A stretch of DNA of 40,895 nt from positions 1-40,895 of the forward strand of contig JBBRLG010000005.1 of assembly GCA_038231495.1 (NCBI GenBank). The letters run 5' to 3'. The first letter of the stretch is position 1. Every line of letters starts with the position of its first letter. A program made the translations under genes and the position numbers. The stretch comes from JBBRLG01 sp038231495 (GTDB lineage Bacteria > Planctomycetota > Planctomycetia > Gemmatales > Gemmataceae). Below the pieces are notes generated by a model, which worked only from the letters and a program-made list of their open reading frames with translations, was not told the origin of the DNA and did no database searches. Positions 28,286 through 35,145 of this stretch are shown piece by piece.

Positions 28286-28325
28286 TTTGCCGCTTGCGGC
28301 TGAGCGCTCAGCCGCAAGCGGCAAA
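28286..28325. repeat. Perfect 40-bp palindrome between cysE and tsaC
   Basis: 20-bp arms meet at 28305/28306 with no spacer (TTTGCCGCTTGCGGCTGAGC and its inverse). It begins three bases after the serine acetyltransferase stop (minus strand), so as RNA it would form a hairpin flanked by A/U runs and could terminate that transcript. The inner 20-mer is identical to 5946-5965, marking a dispersed REP-like family. Confidence 0.75.
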
Positions 28326-28327
28326 GG

Positions 28328-29284
28328 CTAGATCTGATAATTCAGCGCGAAGTCCTGCTGGTCCGGCCCGCGCATGCGCAGTGACGGCTTGTCCAGCGAC
28401 ACCACCGTGTAGGGCGCGACGCTCTGCGTCAGCCACACGCTCGAACCGATGACGGCGTGATGGCCGATCACCGTCGCGCCGCCCAGGATCGTCGCGTTGG
28501 CGTACACGACCACGTCATCTTCCAGCGTCGGGTGGCGTTTCATGTCGCGGATGATGTTGCCGGCGGCGTCGCGCGGGAACGACAACGCCCCCAGCGTCAC
28601 GCCCTGGTACAACTTGACGTTCGTGCCGATGTCGCAGGTCTCGCCGATGACGACGCCGGTGCCGTGGTCGATGAAGAACGCCGGGCCAATGCGAGCACCG
28701 GGGTGGATGTCGATGCCGGTTTTGGAATGGGCGAACTCCGTCATCATGCGCGGGATCAACGGCACGCCCAGGAGAAACAGCTCGTGGGCGAGGCGGTACA
28801 CGGCAACCGCTTCCAGGCCGGGGTAGCAGAAAATGATCTCGTGTTGGCTCTTCGCCGCCGGGTCGCCCTCGAAGGCGGCCTGGGCGTCTTGTTCCAACAC
28901 GACACGGATTTCCGGCAGCCGTTTCAAGAAGTCGATGGCCTTTTGCTGAGCCAGCGCGTCGAGGTCGATGCCGTTGGGGCCTTCGGGGTGGTTGCAACTG
29001 TACTCGTGACGCAAGGCCCGGCCGATCTGCTGGGTGAGCTTGTCGTGCAGGCCGTCGATCAGGTCGCCGACGTGGTACTCGACGTTACCGATGTGCAAAT
29101 TCTGCCGGTGGAAGTAGCCCGGAAAGAGGATGTCGGTAATGTCGGCAAGAACCCCGACGACGACCTCGCGGCTGGGCAGCGGCTTGTGGCCGAGGTGGCT
29201 GGTCCGGCTGCACTCGGTGTAGGTGGCGACGACCGCTTCGGTGATTTCGGGCAAACCTTCTTTGAGCCGAATGTCGGTGGCCAT
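28328..29284 (-). CDS. cysE: Serine O-acetyltransferase
   Basis: A 318-aa enzyme that acetylates serine with acetyl-CoA to O-acetylserine, the committed step of cysteine synthesis. The N-terminal helical domain (about 1-190) is followed by the left-handed beta-helix of hexapeptide repeats: IDIHPGARIGPAFFIDHGTG, then VVIGETCDIGTNVKLYQGVT. The catalytic His is in FIDHGTG, and the Asp-His pair of the family is visible. Further repeats run through ATILGGATVIGHHAVIGSSV. The long N-terminus is as in the EpsC-type variant. The ATG at 29284 is chosen by family start; the upstream open frame would cross a mobile element. A 40-bp palindrome follows the stop. Confidence 0.92.
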   Translation of the reverse strand: MATDIRLKEGLPEITEAVVATYTECSRTSHLGHKPLPSREVVVGVLADITDILFPGYFHRQNLHIGNVEYHVGDLIDGLHDKLTQQIGRALRHEYSCNHPEGPNGIDLDALAQQKAIDFLKRLPEIRVVLEQDAQAAFEGDPAAKSQHEIIFCYPGLEAVAVYRLAHELFLLGVPLIPRMMTEFAHSKTGIDIHPGARIGPAFFIDHGTGVVIGETCDIGTNVKLYQGVTLGALSFPRDAAGNIIRDMKRHPTLEDDVVVYANATILGGATVIGHHAVIGSSVWLTQSVAPYTVVSLDKPSLRMRGPDQQDFALNYQI

Positions 29285-29394
29285 GCTCGGTCTCCTGATG
29301 TATGGCGGCACGGGAGCAGGAAGGGGACGCCCGAACGGGAGGGGGCGGTCGCGTTTATCGTAGGCGTTTCGCCGGACGAGGTCAAATGCCCTTC

Positions 29395-29637
29395 GTAACC
29401 GTTCACCGCGTTGTTGAAAACCAGCCAACCGTAGACCTGGCGCGCTATCCTTTCCGCGACGACCCATTCGTTTCGCGTGGCTTGAGAGCAAAGGAAACGA
29501 ACTATACTTCCGCAAGTGCTTATCGGGTATTCTCTTGGGGAAGTTCGTTTCCCGACCCCCTGACACACCCCCCCCTGGATTCTCTCCTGCCGTTGCTGTC
29601 CAATCATGTCCACTATCCGCACCCGGTGAACGGTTAC
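29395..29637. mobile_element. 243-bp relative of the MITE family
   Basis: Begins GTAACCGTTCACCG and ends CGGTGAACGGTTAC, the same termini as the 135-bp elements (14-bp perfect inverted repeats). The interior is different. It includes an 11-bp hairpin (GGAAACGAACT at 29493-29503, AGTTCGTTTCC at 29542-29552) and a C-rich tract, and has no gene. The 8-bp flanks are TGCCCTTC and TTCCCTTC, 7 of 8 identical, so an aged target duplication is likely. It occupies the space between the divergent serine acetyltransferase and the small-protein/GNAT pair. The rest of 29285-29812 shows no gene. Confidence 0.7.
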
Positions 29638-29812
29638 TTCCCTTCTTTGCTTCGGTCGGGTCGCGCCGGCAAGTCGAGAAAAACCCCCAGTCGCCACTTG
29701 CGGCTGTGCCACCTCTTCCGGATCGTGCTGGCACTCTTTCGGGAGCCGGGGTAAAATGCGAAGAGTGAATTGCCCGCACAAGGCGGGACCAAACCCTTCG
29801 CGGGAGATCGTC

Positions 29813-30067
29813 ATGGACCCCGAGCAGAACCGAACCGACCTCGAAATGGATGCCACGCCCCAGGCCACGACCGTCGATGAGAATGGCGAATTAGCGAACC
29901 ACTCGAAACTGCCGTTGCCGGTCGCCCTGCGCAATGACGAACTGGCGGAAGAAGATTTTGAAGCGTTATTCCGGAAAGCGCAGGAGATGTTAGACGCCAA
30001 CGGGAAAGCCGGCCAACCGTCGCCCCGCAAAATACCAACGGGAAACGGCTCGCGAAATGCAAACTGA
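29813..30067 (+). CDS. Small acidic protein preceding GNAT-like gene
   Basis: An 84-aa protein, strongly acidic in its first 65 residues (MDPEQNRTDLEMDATPQ..., NDELAEEDFEALFRKAQEML) with a short Lys/Arg/Asn tail. Start ATG at 29813 has GGGAG about 8 bases upstream. Its stop at 30067 is 16 bases before the preferred start of the next gene and overlaps the alternative start at 30057 by 11 bases. No ribbon-helix-helix or helix-turn-helix motif is visible, so an antitoxin role is possible only by position. Function unknown. Confidence 0.6.
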   Translation: MDPEQNRTDLEMDATPQATTVDENGELANHSKLPLPVALRNDELAEEDFEALFRKAQEMLDANGKAGQPSPRKIPTGNGSRNAN

Positions 30068-30083
30068 GTCGGAAGGTCACTGC

Positions 30084-30677
30084 ATGTCCGGTGCCTTGGA
30101 AAAGTTCGAGTTCACGCCGGCCGACTGGGACGAGGTTCAGCGCTTCGATTGCGGCGACAAGTCGTATCAACGCGAAGTCTCGGACTGGCTCAAACGGCCC
30201 TTCGGTGAAGACGGCGCTTTGACGGCTATCAAAAAAGACCCCCCGGCGAAGGTCTACCTCTACCGCCTAACCGCTCCGGACGGACGACTTGTCGGGTTTG
30301 GTGCGCTGGACAAGGCACGCGAAGGCTGGCGCTGGAAGGGAAAGAAAGACCCAAAGATTCCCGTCAGTTTGATTATCTGGTATGCGGTCCAAACGCCATT
30401 CAAAAAGCAACCGCCTGGCGACGTGGACGGCCATTATTCCTCCCTGATTCTGGACGACCTGATCGCATGTGCTTTTGACGACCAACTGACTCATCCCGTC
30501 CTCGGCCTGTGCGTTCAGCCCGACAACAAAGTGGCCATTGAACTGTACAAGCGAAAGCAGTTCACGGAAGAGCTGGCCCCCTTTGTGGACCGGGGGACGG
30601 GCGCAGTTTACAACCGCATGGCTCGCATCCTGAACCCGACCGTTCTCCTCAGTCTTGGTCAATTGAAGCAAAAGTAG
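30084..30677 (+). CDS. GNAT-like acetyltransferase family protein
   Basis: A 197-aa protein. The layout looks like a GNAT fold: an N-terminal helix, strands around KVYLYRLTAPDGRLVGFGAL, IPVSLIIWYAVQTPF, a helix in SSLILDDLIACAFDD, then HPVLGLCVQPDNKVAIELYK followed by RKQF, which matches the conserved 'L.V...N..AI.LY...GF' C-terminal GNAT signature. The acetyl-CoA pyrophosphate loop (Q/RxxGxG/A) is not clear, so activity is uncertain. The ATG at 30084 has GGAAGG upstream; an ATG at 30057 is the alternative. Paired with the preceding acidic protein, it resembles a GNAT toxin-type operon in layout, though the partner is not of the known type. Confidence 0.6.
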   Translation: MSGALEKFEFTPADWDEVQRFDCGDKSYQREVSDWLKRPFGEDGALTAIKKDPPAKVYLYRLTAPDGRLVGFGALDKAREGWRWKGKKDPKIPVSLIIWYAVQTPFKKQPPGDVDGHYSSLILDDLIACAFDDQLTHPVLGLCVQPDNKVAIELYKRKQFTEELAPFVDRGTGAVYNRMARILNPTVLLSLGQLKQK

Positions 30678-30947
30678 TCCTGCAAATGCGGCTCGCCGCA
30701 GTCCTTATCCTCCCCCTCATTCAATCGCCCACAAACCGTGCAACAAGCGCTTTCAATCTGGGCGACTTGTGCAATCTACTGGACCATCGACTACTTTTTT
30801 CACATCCCTATCGCCGACGTAAGTGATTATTTATTAAACTCTTATGACACGACATTTGCGATCAGAAAAGCGTGAAAATCCGCTTTGGTCCGACGTTTGC
30901 TTAACGTGGTGCGTTCTGCTCTGGGAGAGAGAAAGAGCGAACGGAAG

Positions 30948-30997
30948 CCATCCGGCTCGCGCTGGCCATGGGAGAGGTGGTACACCGAGCCGGATGG
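30948..30997 (+). ncRNA. Candidate structured RNA element: long-stem hairpin
   Basis: CCATCCGGCTCG (30948-30959) and CGAGCCGGATGG (30986-30997) form a perfect 12-bp GC-rich stem with a 26-nt loop. It lies in the 495-base gap between the GNAT-like gene and secA, which has no credible coding frame. Together with the terminator-like hairpin 20 bases downstream it may be a small RNA or a leader element; no promoter or known riboswitch class can be named. Confidence 0.4.
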
Positions 30998-31015
30998 TTT
31001 ATTTCCCCGCGAGTG

Positions 31016-31076
31016 AAAGCCTTTCGGTTCTTTCGGCTATTTGGAGAGGTAGCCGGGAGTCCGAAAGGCTTTTTTC
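31016..31076 (+). terminator. Intrinsic terminator-like hairpin upstream of secA
   Basis: AAAGCCTTTCGG (31016-31027) pairs perfectly with CCGAAAGGCTTT (31061-31072) and the 3' arm continues into a T-run (six Ts). An inner stem CGGCTA/TAGCCG lies in the loop. This is a good rho-independent terminator shape. It ends about 100 bases before the secA start, so it terminates either an upstream small RNA or a secA leader. Confidence 0.65.
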
Positions 31077-31172
31077 GTTGCGCGGCATTTCACCCTTCGA
31101 TCCCATCCCGCTTTGTGATAAACTGAAATAGTCGCTTTCAGTGAAATTCCGCCCGTCGCCTTCGCGGGAGCT

Positions 31173-33206
31173 TTGACCTTGACCACCGTGAGTACACCCG
31201 TCCACGCGGCACCCTCCGACGCCCCGCCGGCCCAAGTCTTGCGGCCGCGCAACCGCCTGGGGTTTCGGGTGTGGAACCAGTTTCTTGCCATGACCGGCCT
31301 GCCCTGGCAGCGCCGCCTGGCCCACGCCGCCCTTCAGGTGCCGCGCATCCGCCACTGGGAAACCGAATTCGAGCGCCTCGCCGACCCCGAACTCAAAACC
31401 AGCGGCCTGCGCTTGCGCGGTCGGGCGCGCGGCGGCGAGTCCCTCGACAAGCTGTTGCCCGAAGCCTTCGGCCTCGCGTGCGTGGCGGCGCGTCGCTTCC
31501 TTGGCTTACGGCCCTTCGACGTGCAACTGGCTGCGGGCGTCGTCATGCACCAGGGGGCGCTGGCCGAACTGGCGACCGGTGAAGGCAAGACCCTGTGCGC
31601 AGTCCTACCGACCGTGCTCAACGCGCTGGAGGGCAAAGGCGTCCACGTCACCACGGTCAACGACTACCTGGCCCGCCGTGACGCCGAGTGGATGGCACCG
31701 GTGTATCAAGCGCTCGGCCTGTCGATCGGCACCCTGCAACAGCAGATGGGCGAACAGGACCGGGTCGCCGCGTACCGGGCCGACATCACCTACGGCACCG
31801 CGTCGGAGTTCGGCTTCGACTTCCTGCGCGACCGCTTGAAAGTTTCCGGTTCCAAGGGGCAGGAGACGCCGTTCTGGGGGCCGTGGCTGCGCGGCGGCCA
31901 GGCACCGTCGGCACAGGACAACTTCGTGCAGCGGGCCGAACACAACTTCGCCCTGGTGGACGAGGCCGACAACATCTTCATCGACGAGGCGCGGACGCCG
32001 CTCATCATCGCCTCGCAGACCCGGCTGGCCACGGAGGACGAACAGATCGTTTTCCACTGGGCCGACCAGCTGGCCCAGGAGATGAAGTTCGAGCAGCACT
32101 TCAACTTCGACATGAAGAAGCAAAAGCTCGAACTGACGACGGAAGGCAAGCAGCTGGCCCGCTACGGCAACCCGCCGACGGGCACGCACTCGCACGCGAT
32201 GGACAAGCTGCACGAGCACATCGAGCAGGCGCTGCACGCCCACTACCGCTTCCGCCGCGACCAGCATTACATGGTGGACGACAAGACGAAAAAGATCATC
32301 ATCATCGACGAGTTCACCGGCCGCCGGATGCCGGACCGCCACTGGCGTGAAGGGCTGCACCAGGCGGTCGAGGCCAAGGAGCACGTGCCGATCAACAAGC
32401 CGTCCGACCACGCGGCCCAGATCACGTTCCAGAGCTATTTCCGCTTGTACAAGAAGCTGTCCGGCATGACCGGCACGGCGGCGCAGAACTGGTGGGAGCT
32501 GCGGCGCGTCTACAAAATCTGGGTGGTGTGTGTGCCGACCAACCGCAAGATTCGCCGGGCCGTATGGCCCGATCGCGTATTCCCCACCGAGGACGCCAAG
32601 TTTGACGCGGTGGTCGAGGAGATCGTGCGCCTCAAGGACCAGGGCCGGGCGGTGCTGATCGGCACACGGTCGGTGGAGAAGTCCGAAAAGCTGGCCGAAC
32701 GGCTGCGCAAGCTCAACGTCGAGCATCAAGTCCTGAACGCCCGCCACCACGAACAAGAAGCGAAGATCGTCGCCCAGGCCGGCGAGGTCGGCAAGGTGAC
32801 GATTGCGACGAACATGGCCGGCCGCGGCACCGACATCAAGCCGACGCCGGAGGTGATCGCGGCGGGCGGGTTGCACGTCCTCGGCACCGAACGGCACGAG
32901 GCGAAGCGCATCGACCGCCAGCTCATTGGCCGTGCCGGCCGCCAGGGCGACCTCGGCAGCGGCCAGTTCTTCCTGTCGCTGGAGGACGAACTGCTCGAAG
33001 GCCTGAGCATGGAAAAACAAGAGGCGTTAAAGCAAGTCGGCATTCGCGGCGGCAACCGCGACTGGGACGGCTTCATTCGCCTGTTCCACCGCGCCCAGCG
33101 CCGCATCGAGGCCCGGCACTACCGCTCGCGCGTCGATTTGATGGTCCACGAGAAACAGCGGCAGGAAGTGTTGAAGGACCTCGGTGCCGACCCGTACGTG
33201 GATTAA
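31173..33206 (+). CDS. secA: Preprotein translocase ATPase SecA, short paralogue
   Basis: A protein of about 675 aa, the ATP-driven motor that pushes unfolded preproteins through SecYEG. NBD1 has GALAELATGEGKTLCAVLP (Walker A), TVNDYLARRDAEWM and DEADNIFIDEARTPLII (Walker B). The preprotein cross-linking and NBD2 parts include TGTAAQNWWELRRVYKI, TNMAGRGTDIKPTPEV and IDRQLIGRAGRQGD. Canonical SecA is 830-1000 aa; here the C-terminal helical wing is cut short and the zinc-binding tail is absent. This suggests a specialised SecA2-like paralogue. Start is uncertain: TTG codons at 31173 and 31179 and a GTG at 31188 follow GGGAG. A 68-bp palindrome lies five bases after the stop. Confidence 0.88.
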   Translation: MTLTTVSTPVHAAPSDAPPAQVLRPRNRLGFRVWNQFLAMTGLPWQRRLAHAALQVPRIRHWETEFERLADPELKTSGLRLRGRARGGESLDKLLPEAFGLACVAARRFLGLRPFDVQLAAGVVMHQGALAELATGEGKTLCAVLPTVLNALEGKGVHVTTVNDYLARRDAEWMAPVYQALGLSIGTLQQQMGEQDRVAAYRADITYGTASEFGFDFLRDRLKVSGSKGQETPFWGPWLRGGQAPSAQDNFVQRAEHNFALVDEADNIFIDEARTPLIIASQTRLATEDEQIVFHWADQLAQEMKFEQHFNFDMKKQKLELTTEGKQLARYGNPPTGTHSHAMDKLHEHIEQALHAHYRFRRDQHYMVDDKTKKIIIIDEFTGRRMPDRHWREGLHQAVEAKEHVPINKPSDHAAQITFQSYFRLYKKLSGMTGTAAQNWWELRRVYKIWVVCVPTNRKIRRAVWPDRVFPTEDAKFDAVVEEIVRLKDQGRAVLIGTRSVEKSEKLAERLRKLNVEHQVLNARHHEQEAKIVAQAGEVGKVTIATNMAGRGTDIKPTPEVIAAGGLHVLGTERHEAKRIDRQLIGRAGRQGDLGSGQFFLSLEDELLEGLSMEKQEALKQVGIRGGNRDWDGFIRLFHRAQRRIEARHYRSRVDLMVHEKQRQEVLKDLGADPYVD

Positions 33207-33211
33207 AGGCA

Positions 33212-33279
33212 AAAGTAAAAAGGCACAAGGCACAAGGAAAGGCAAATGCCTTTCCTTGTGCCTTGTGCCTTTTTACTTT
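33212..33279. terminator. 68-bp perfect palindrome after secA
   Basis: 33-bp arms (33212-33244 and 33247-33279) match at every position around a 2-base loop. The arms are built of GGCACAA direct repeats with A-runs and T-runs at the ends. As RNA it is a very long stable hairpin ending in U-rich sequence, so it should terminate secA transcription. It is much longer than an ordinary terminator and could be a repeat element or cruciform site. Confidence 0.8.
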
Positions 33280-33330
33280 CCTCCGCGTTCTCAGCGGCGA
33301 GTTGCTTTGGGCGTCGAAAGGGGGATGCAC

Positions 33331-34152
33331 ATGGCGATCCTGATGGACAAGGTAGCGATCGTAACCGGAGCCAGTCGCGGCATCGGTCGCGCGCGGGCGT
33401 TGGGGCTGGCCCGCGAAGGTTGTGCCATCGTCGTCGCGGCCAAAAGCATCGTATCCACCGAGAAGCTGCCCGGCTCCATTTTCACGGTTGCCCAGGAAGT
33501 CGAAGCACTCGGCGCTGCCGCGTTGCCGGTGGCGATTGACGTGCGCGACGCCGAGCAAATCGACGCGCTGGTCGCCAAGACTCTCGACCGCTTCGGCCGC
33601 ATCGACATCCTTGTGAACAACGCCGGTGCCCTTCATTGGCAAAACCTGGTTGACACGCCGGCGAAGCGCTTCGACCTGGTGATGGGCGTCAACGCGCGGG
33701 CGGCGTGCCTTTGCGCGCGGGCCGTGCTGCCGGCCATGATCCGCCAAAAGGCAGGTCACATTATCAATATGTCGCCGCCCATCGACCTGAAAATGGTGCC
33801 GGGCAAGATCGCCTATTGCATCTCCAAGTTCGGCATGACGCTGTTGACGCACGGACTGGCCGAGGAAGTGCGGCAACACCCCATAGCCGTCAATTCACTG
33901 TGGCCGGTGACGATTATTGAGACTCAGGCGTCGATCAACTGGGGCTTGGGTTCGCCGGCGGAGTGGCGGAAACCGGACATCCTCGTCGATTGTGTCCTGC
34001 TCCTGGTGCAAAAGGAGCCGGGGGCGATGACCGGGCAGGCGCTGCTCGACGAGGATTTTCTGCGTGCGGAGGGCGTGACGGATTTCAGCGGCTACGCCTG
34101 TGTGCCGGGGACCGAACCGCAGCGAATTTCGTGGTATCAGGATCGGACTTGA
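33331..34152 (+). CDS. Short-chain dehydrogenase/reductase (HSDL2-like)
   Basis: A 273-aa NAD(P)-dependent oxidoreductase. Cofactor motif TGASRGIG (about residues 12-19), NNAGAL, structural INMSPP with the catalytic Ser position, and active site YCISK (Tyr-x3-Lys). The segment IVVAAKSIV after the second strand and the pattern RIDILVNNAGALHWQNLVDT resemble the HSDL2-like group acting on hydroxy-fatty-acyl or steroid-type substrates; the true substrate is unknown. Start ATG at 33331 has AAAGGGGG six bases upstream; ATG at 33325 is two codons earlier. The active site is complete. It follows the palindrome and is a separate unit. Confidence 0.88.
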   Translation: MAILMDKVAIVTGASRGIGRARALGLAREGCAIVVAAKSIVSTEKLPGSIFTVAQEVEALGAAALPVAIDVRDAEQIDALVAKTLDRFGRIDILVNNAGALHWQNLVDTPAKRFDLVMGVNARAACLCARAVLPAMIRQKAGHIINMSPPIDLKMVPGKIAYCISKFGMTLLTHGLAEEVRQHPIAVNSLWPVTIIETQASINWGLGSPAEWRKPDILVDCVLLLVQKEPGAMTGQALLDEDFLRAEGVTDFSGYACVPGTEPQRISWYQDRT

Positions 34153-34201
34153 TTGCGGGCTGTCGCAGTGATTGAATAGAAGGATAAAGAAGGAATCGGC
34201 G

Positions 34202-34340
34202 ATGATACCGCCCCCAATTGTACTGGGAATGACGTTGTACGATTACGTCATCTTGGAAAGGGGCACGGGCAAGTTTCCCTCATCGGGTGCTTTACCGGAA
34301 TTCGCGGTGAAAAAATTTCCGCCGACCCCTTTGGATGACG
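34202..34340 (+). pseudogene. Frameshifted, truncated conserved hypothetical gene
   Basis: From ATG 34202 (AAGGA upstream) the frame reads MIPPPIVLGMTLYDYVILER then GTG. Shifting one base at about 34270 continues V-SLIGCFTGIRGEKISADP, which together match a small conserved planctomycete family (possibly the DUF6941 group) of about 130 aa. One base appears lost (GGCAAG-TTTCC for GGCAAGGTTTCC), and everything after about residue 45 is replaced by unrelated repeat-rich DNA. It is a dead gene and marks the left boundary of the second restriction-modification island. Confidence 0.55.
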
Positions 34341-34353
34341 CCACGGCTGGTCC

Positions 34354-34640
34354 GACCCACCCTTGGCAACGGCTGCGCCTGCGGCAAGGATCCCTCCACC
34401 GTTTCGCAAGCCACTTCCGAGTGCCTTACACAAGTCCTTTGCTGGTCGGTGCTTACGCATCAGCAAAAACTCCATTCCACCCTTGCCAACGGAAAATCTA
34501 CGGACGGGAGCCGTACACCCGCACCGTGTTTTTTGCACCTTTTCGGCATAGAAAGCACGTCGGTCGGGGGCGCGTCTCGGTTTCCGCTTCGCCCTTCACT
34601 TCTCCTTGAATACCGCTCGCCGCGCCCTTACAGTACAATG
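34354..34640. repeat. Non-coding junction with CACCCTTGCC repeats
   Basis: CCACCCTTGGCAACGG near 34359 and CCACCCTTGCCAACGGAAAA near 34475 repeat the words found upstream of the type IIL gene (21309-21329, same CCACCCTTGCCAACGGAAAA). No protein-coding frame here is convincing. Confidence 0.5.
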
Positions 34641-34667
34641 GCTTGCAAAGGCACCACGAGACCCCCG

Positions 34668-35060
34668 ATGTCCAACTCCCAATCGCTCGATGAGTTGATT
34701 TCCGGCAAAGCGGCCGAGTTCGCCGAGCTTGTGCGCAATGCCGCCACGCTTGCGGACAATGAAGAGGAAATCAAAATGGAGGTCGAGAAGCAGCTCGCCT
34801 TCATCCAGAAAGAAGCGGGAATCAAGCTGGACGCCAGGTACGAGTTCACGGTGGCCCAGGGTCTGGCCGATTCCGTCTACTCGCGCGTCATCATTGAGTA
34901 CAAGAACCCCAAAAGTCCAAGCGACCGCGTTGGACCCAAGGCCGACTCGACCGGCACGAAGAAGGTCGTCGATGTGCGGCACTTGCAGTTTCGTGCTGCC
35001 GAACGCCAACAAGGCCGACTCGCCTGGCACGAAGAAGGTCATCGATATCTATTGTGGCGA
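34668..35060 (+). pseudogene. N-terminal remnant of a type IIG-like restriction enzyme
   Basis: From ATG 34668 about 90 codons are well-formed protein: NEEEIKMEVEKQLAFIQKEA, then ARYEFTVAQGLADSVYSRVI-IEYKNP. The D-x7-E-x-K spacing in ADSVYSRVIIEYK fits a PD-(D/E)xK nuclease as found at the N-terminus of single-chain restriction-methylation enzymes. The matching family continues for many hundred residues with a methyltransferase domain; here it breaks at about 34975. A second, out-of-frame partial copy of the GPKADSxGTKKV stretch follows at 35010-35048. It is a relic and not functional. Confidence 0.6.
34937..35048 (+). repeat. Imperfect 39-bp direct repeat inside the relic
   Basis: 34937-34975 and 35010-35048 agree at about 35 of 39 positions (CAAGGCCGACTCG... 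GAAGAAGGTC...). The offset of 73 bases puts the copies in different frames: the first reads KADSTGTKKVVD, the second KADSPGTKKVID. Both encode the same peptide, so they are remnants of one duplicated or recombined gene. Confidence 0.7.
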
Positions 35061-35145
35061 GACACCGATCTGTTTTTCTGTATACTTCCTTCGGGACGGT
35101 GTTGCCGGGTAAGGCCGGAGGCTCCAGACAAGGGAATGATGCGCA

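Noticed and set aside
31605..33020. Minus-strand frame opposite secA
   Set aside because: Antisense shadow with skewed composition.
34335..34640. Open frame leading into the relic nuclease
   Set aside because: The part before 34668 crosses repeat-rich junction DNA with no protein-like pattern.
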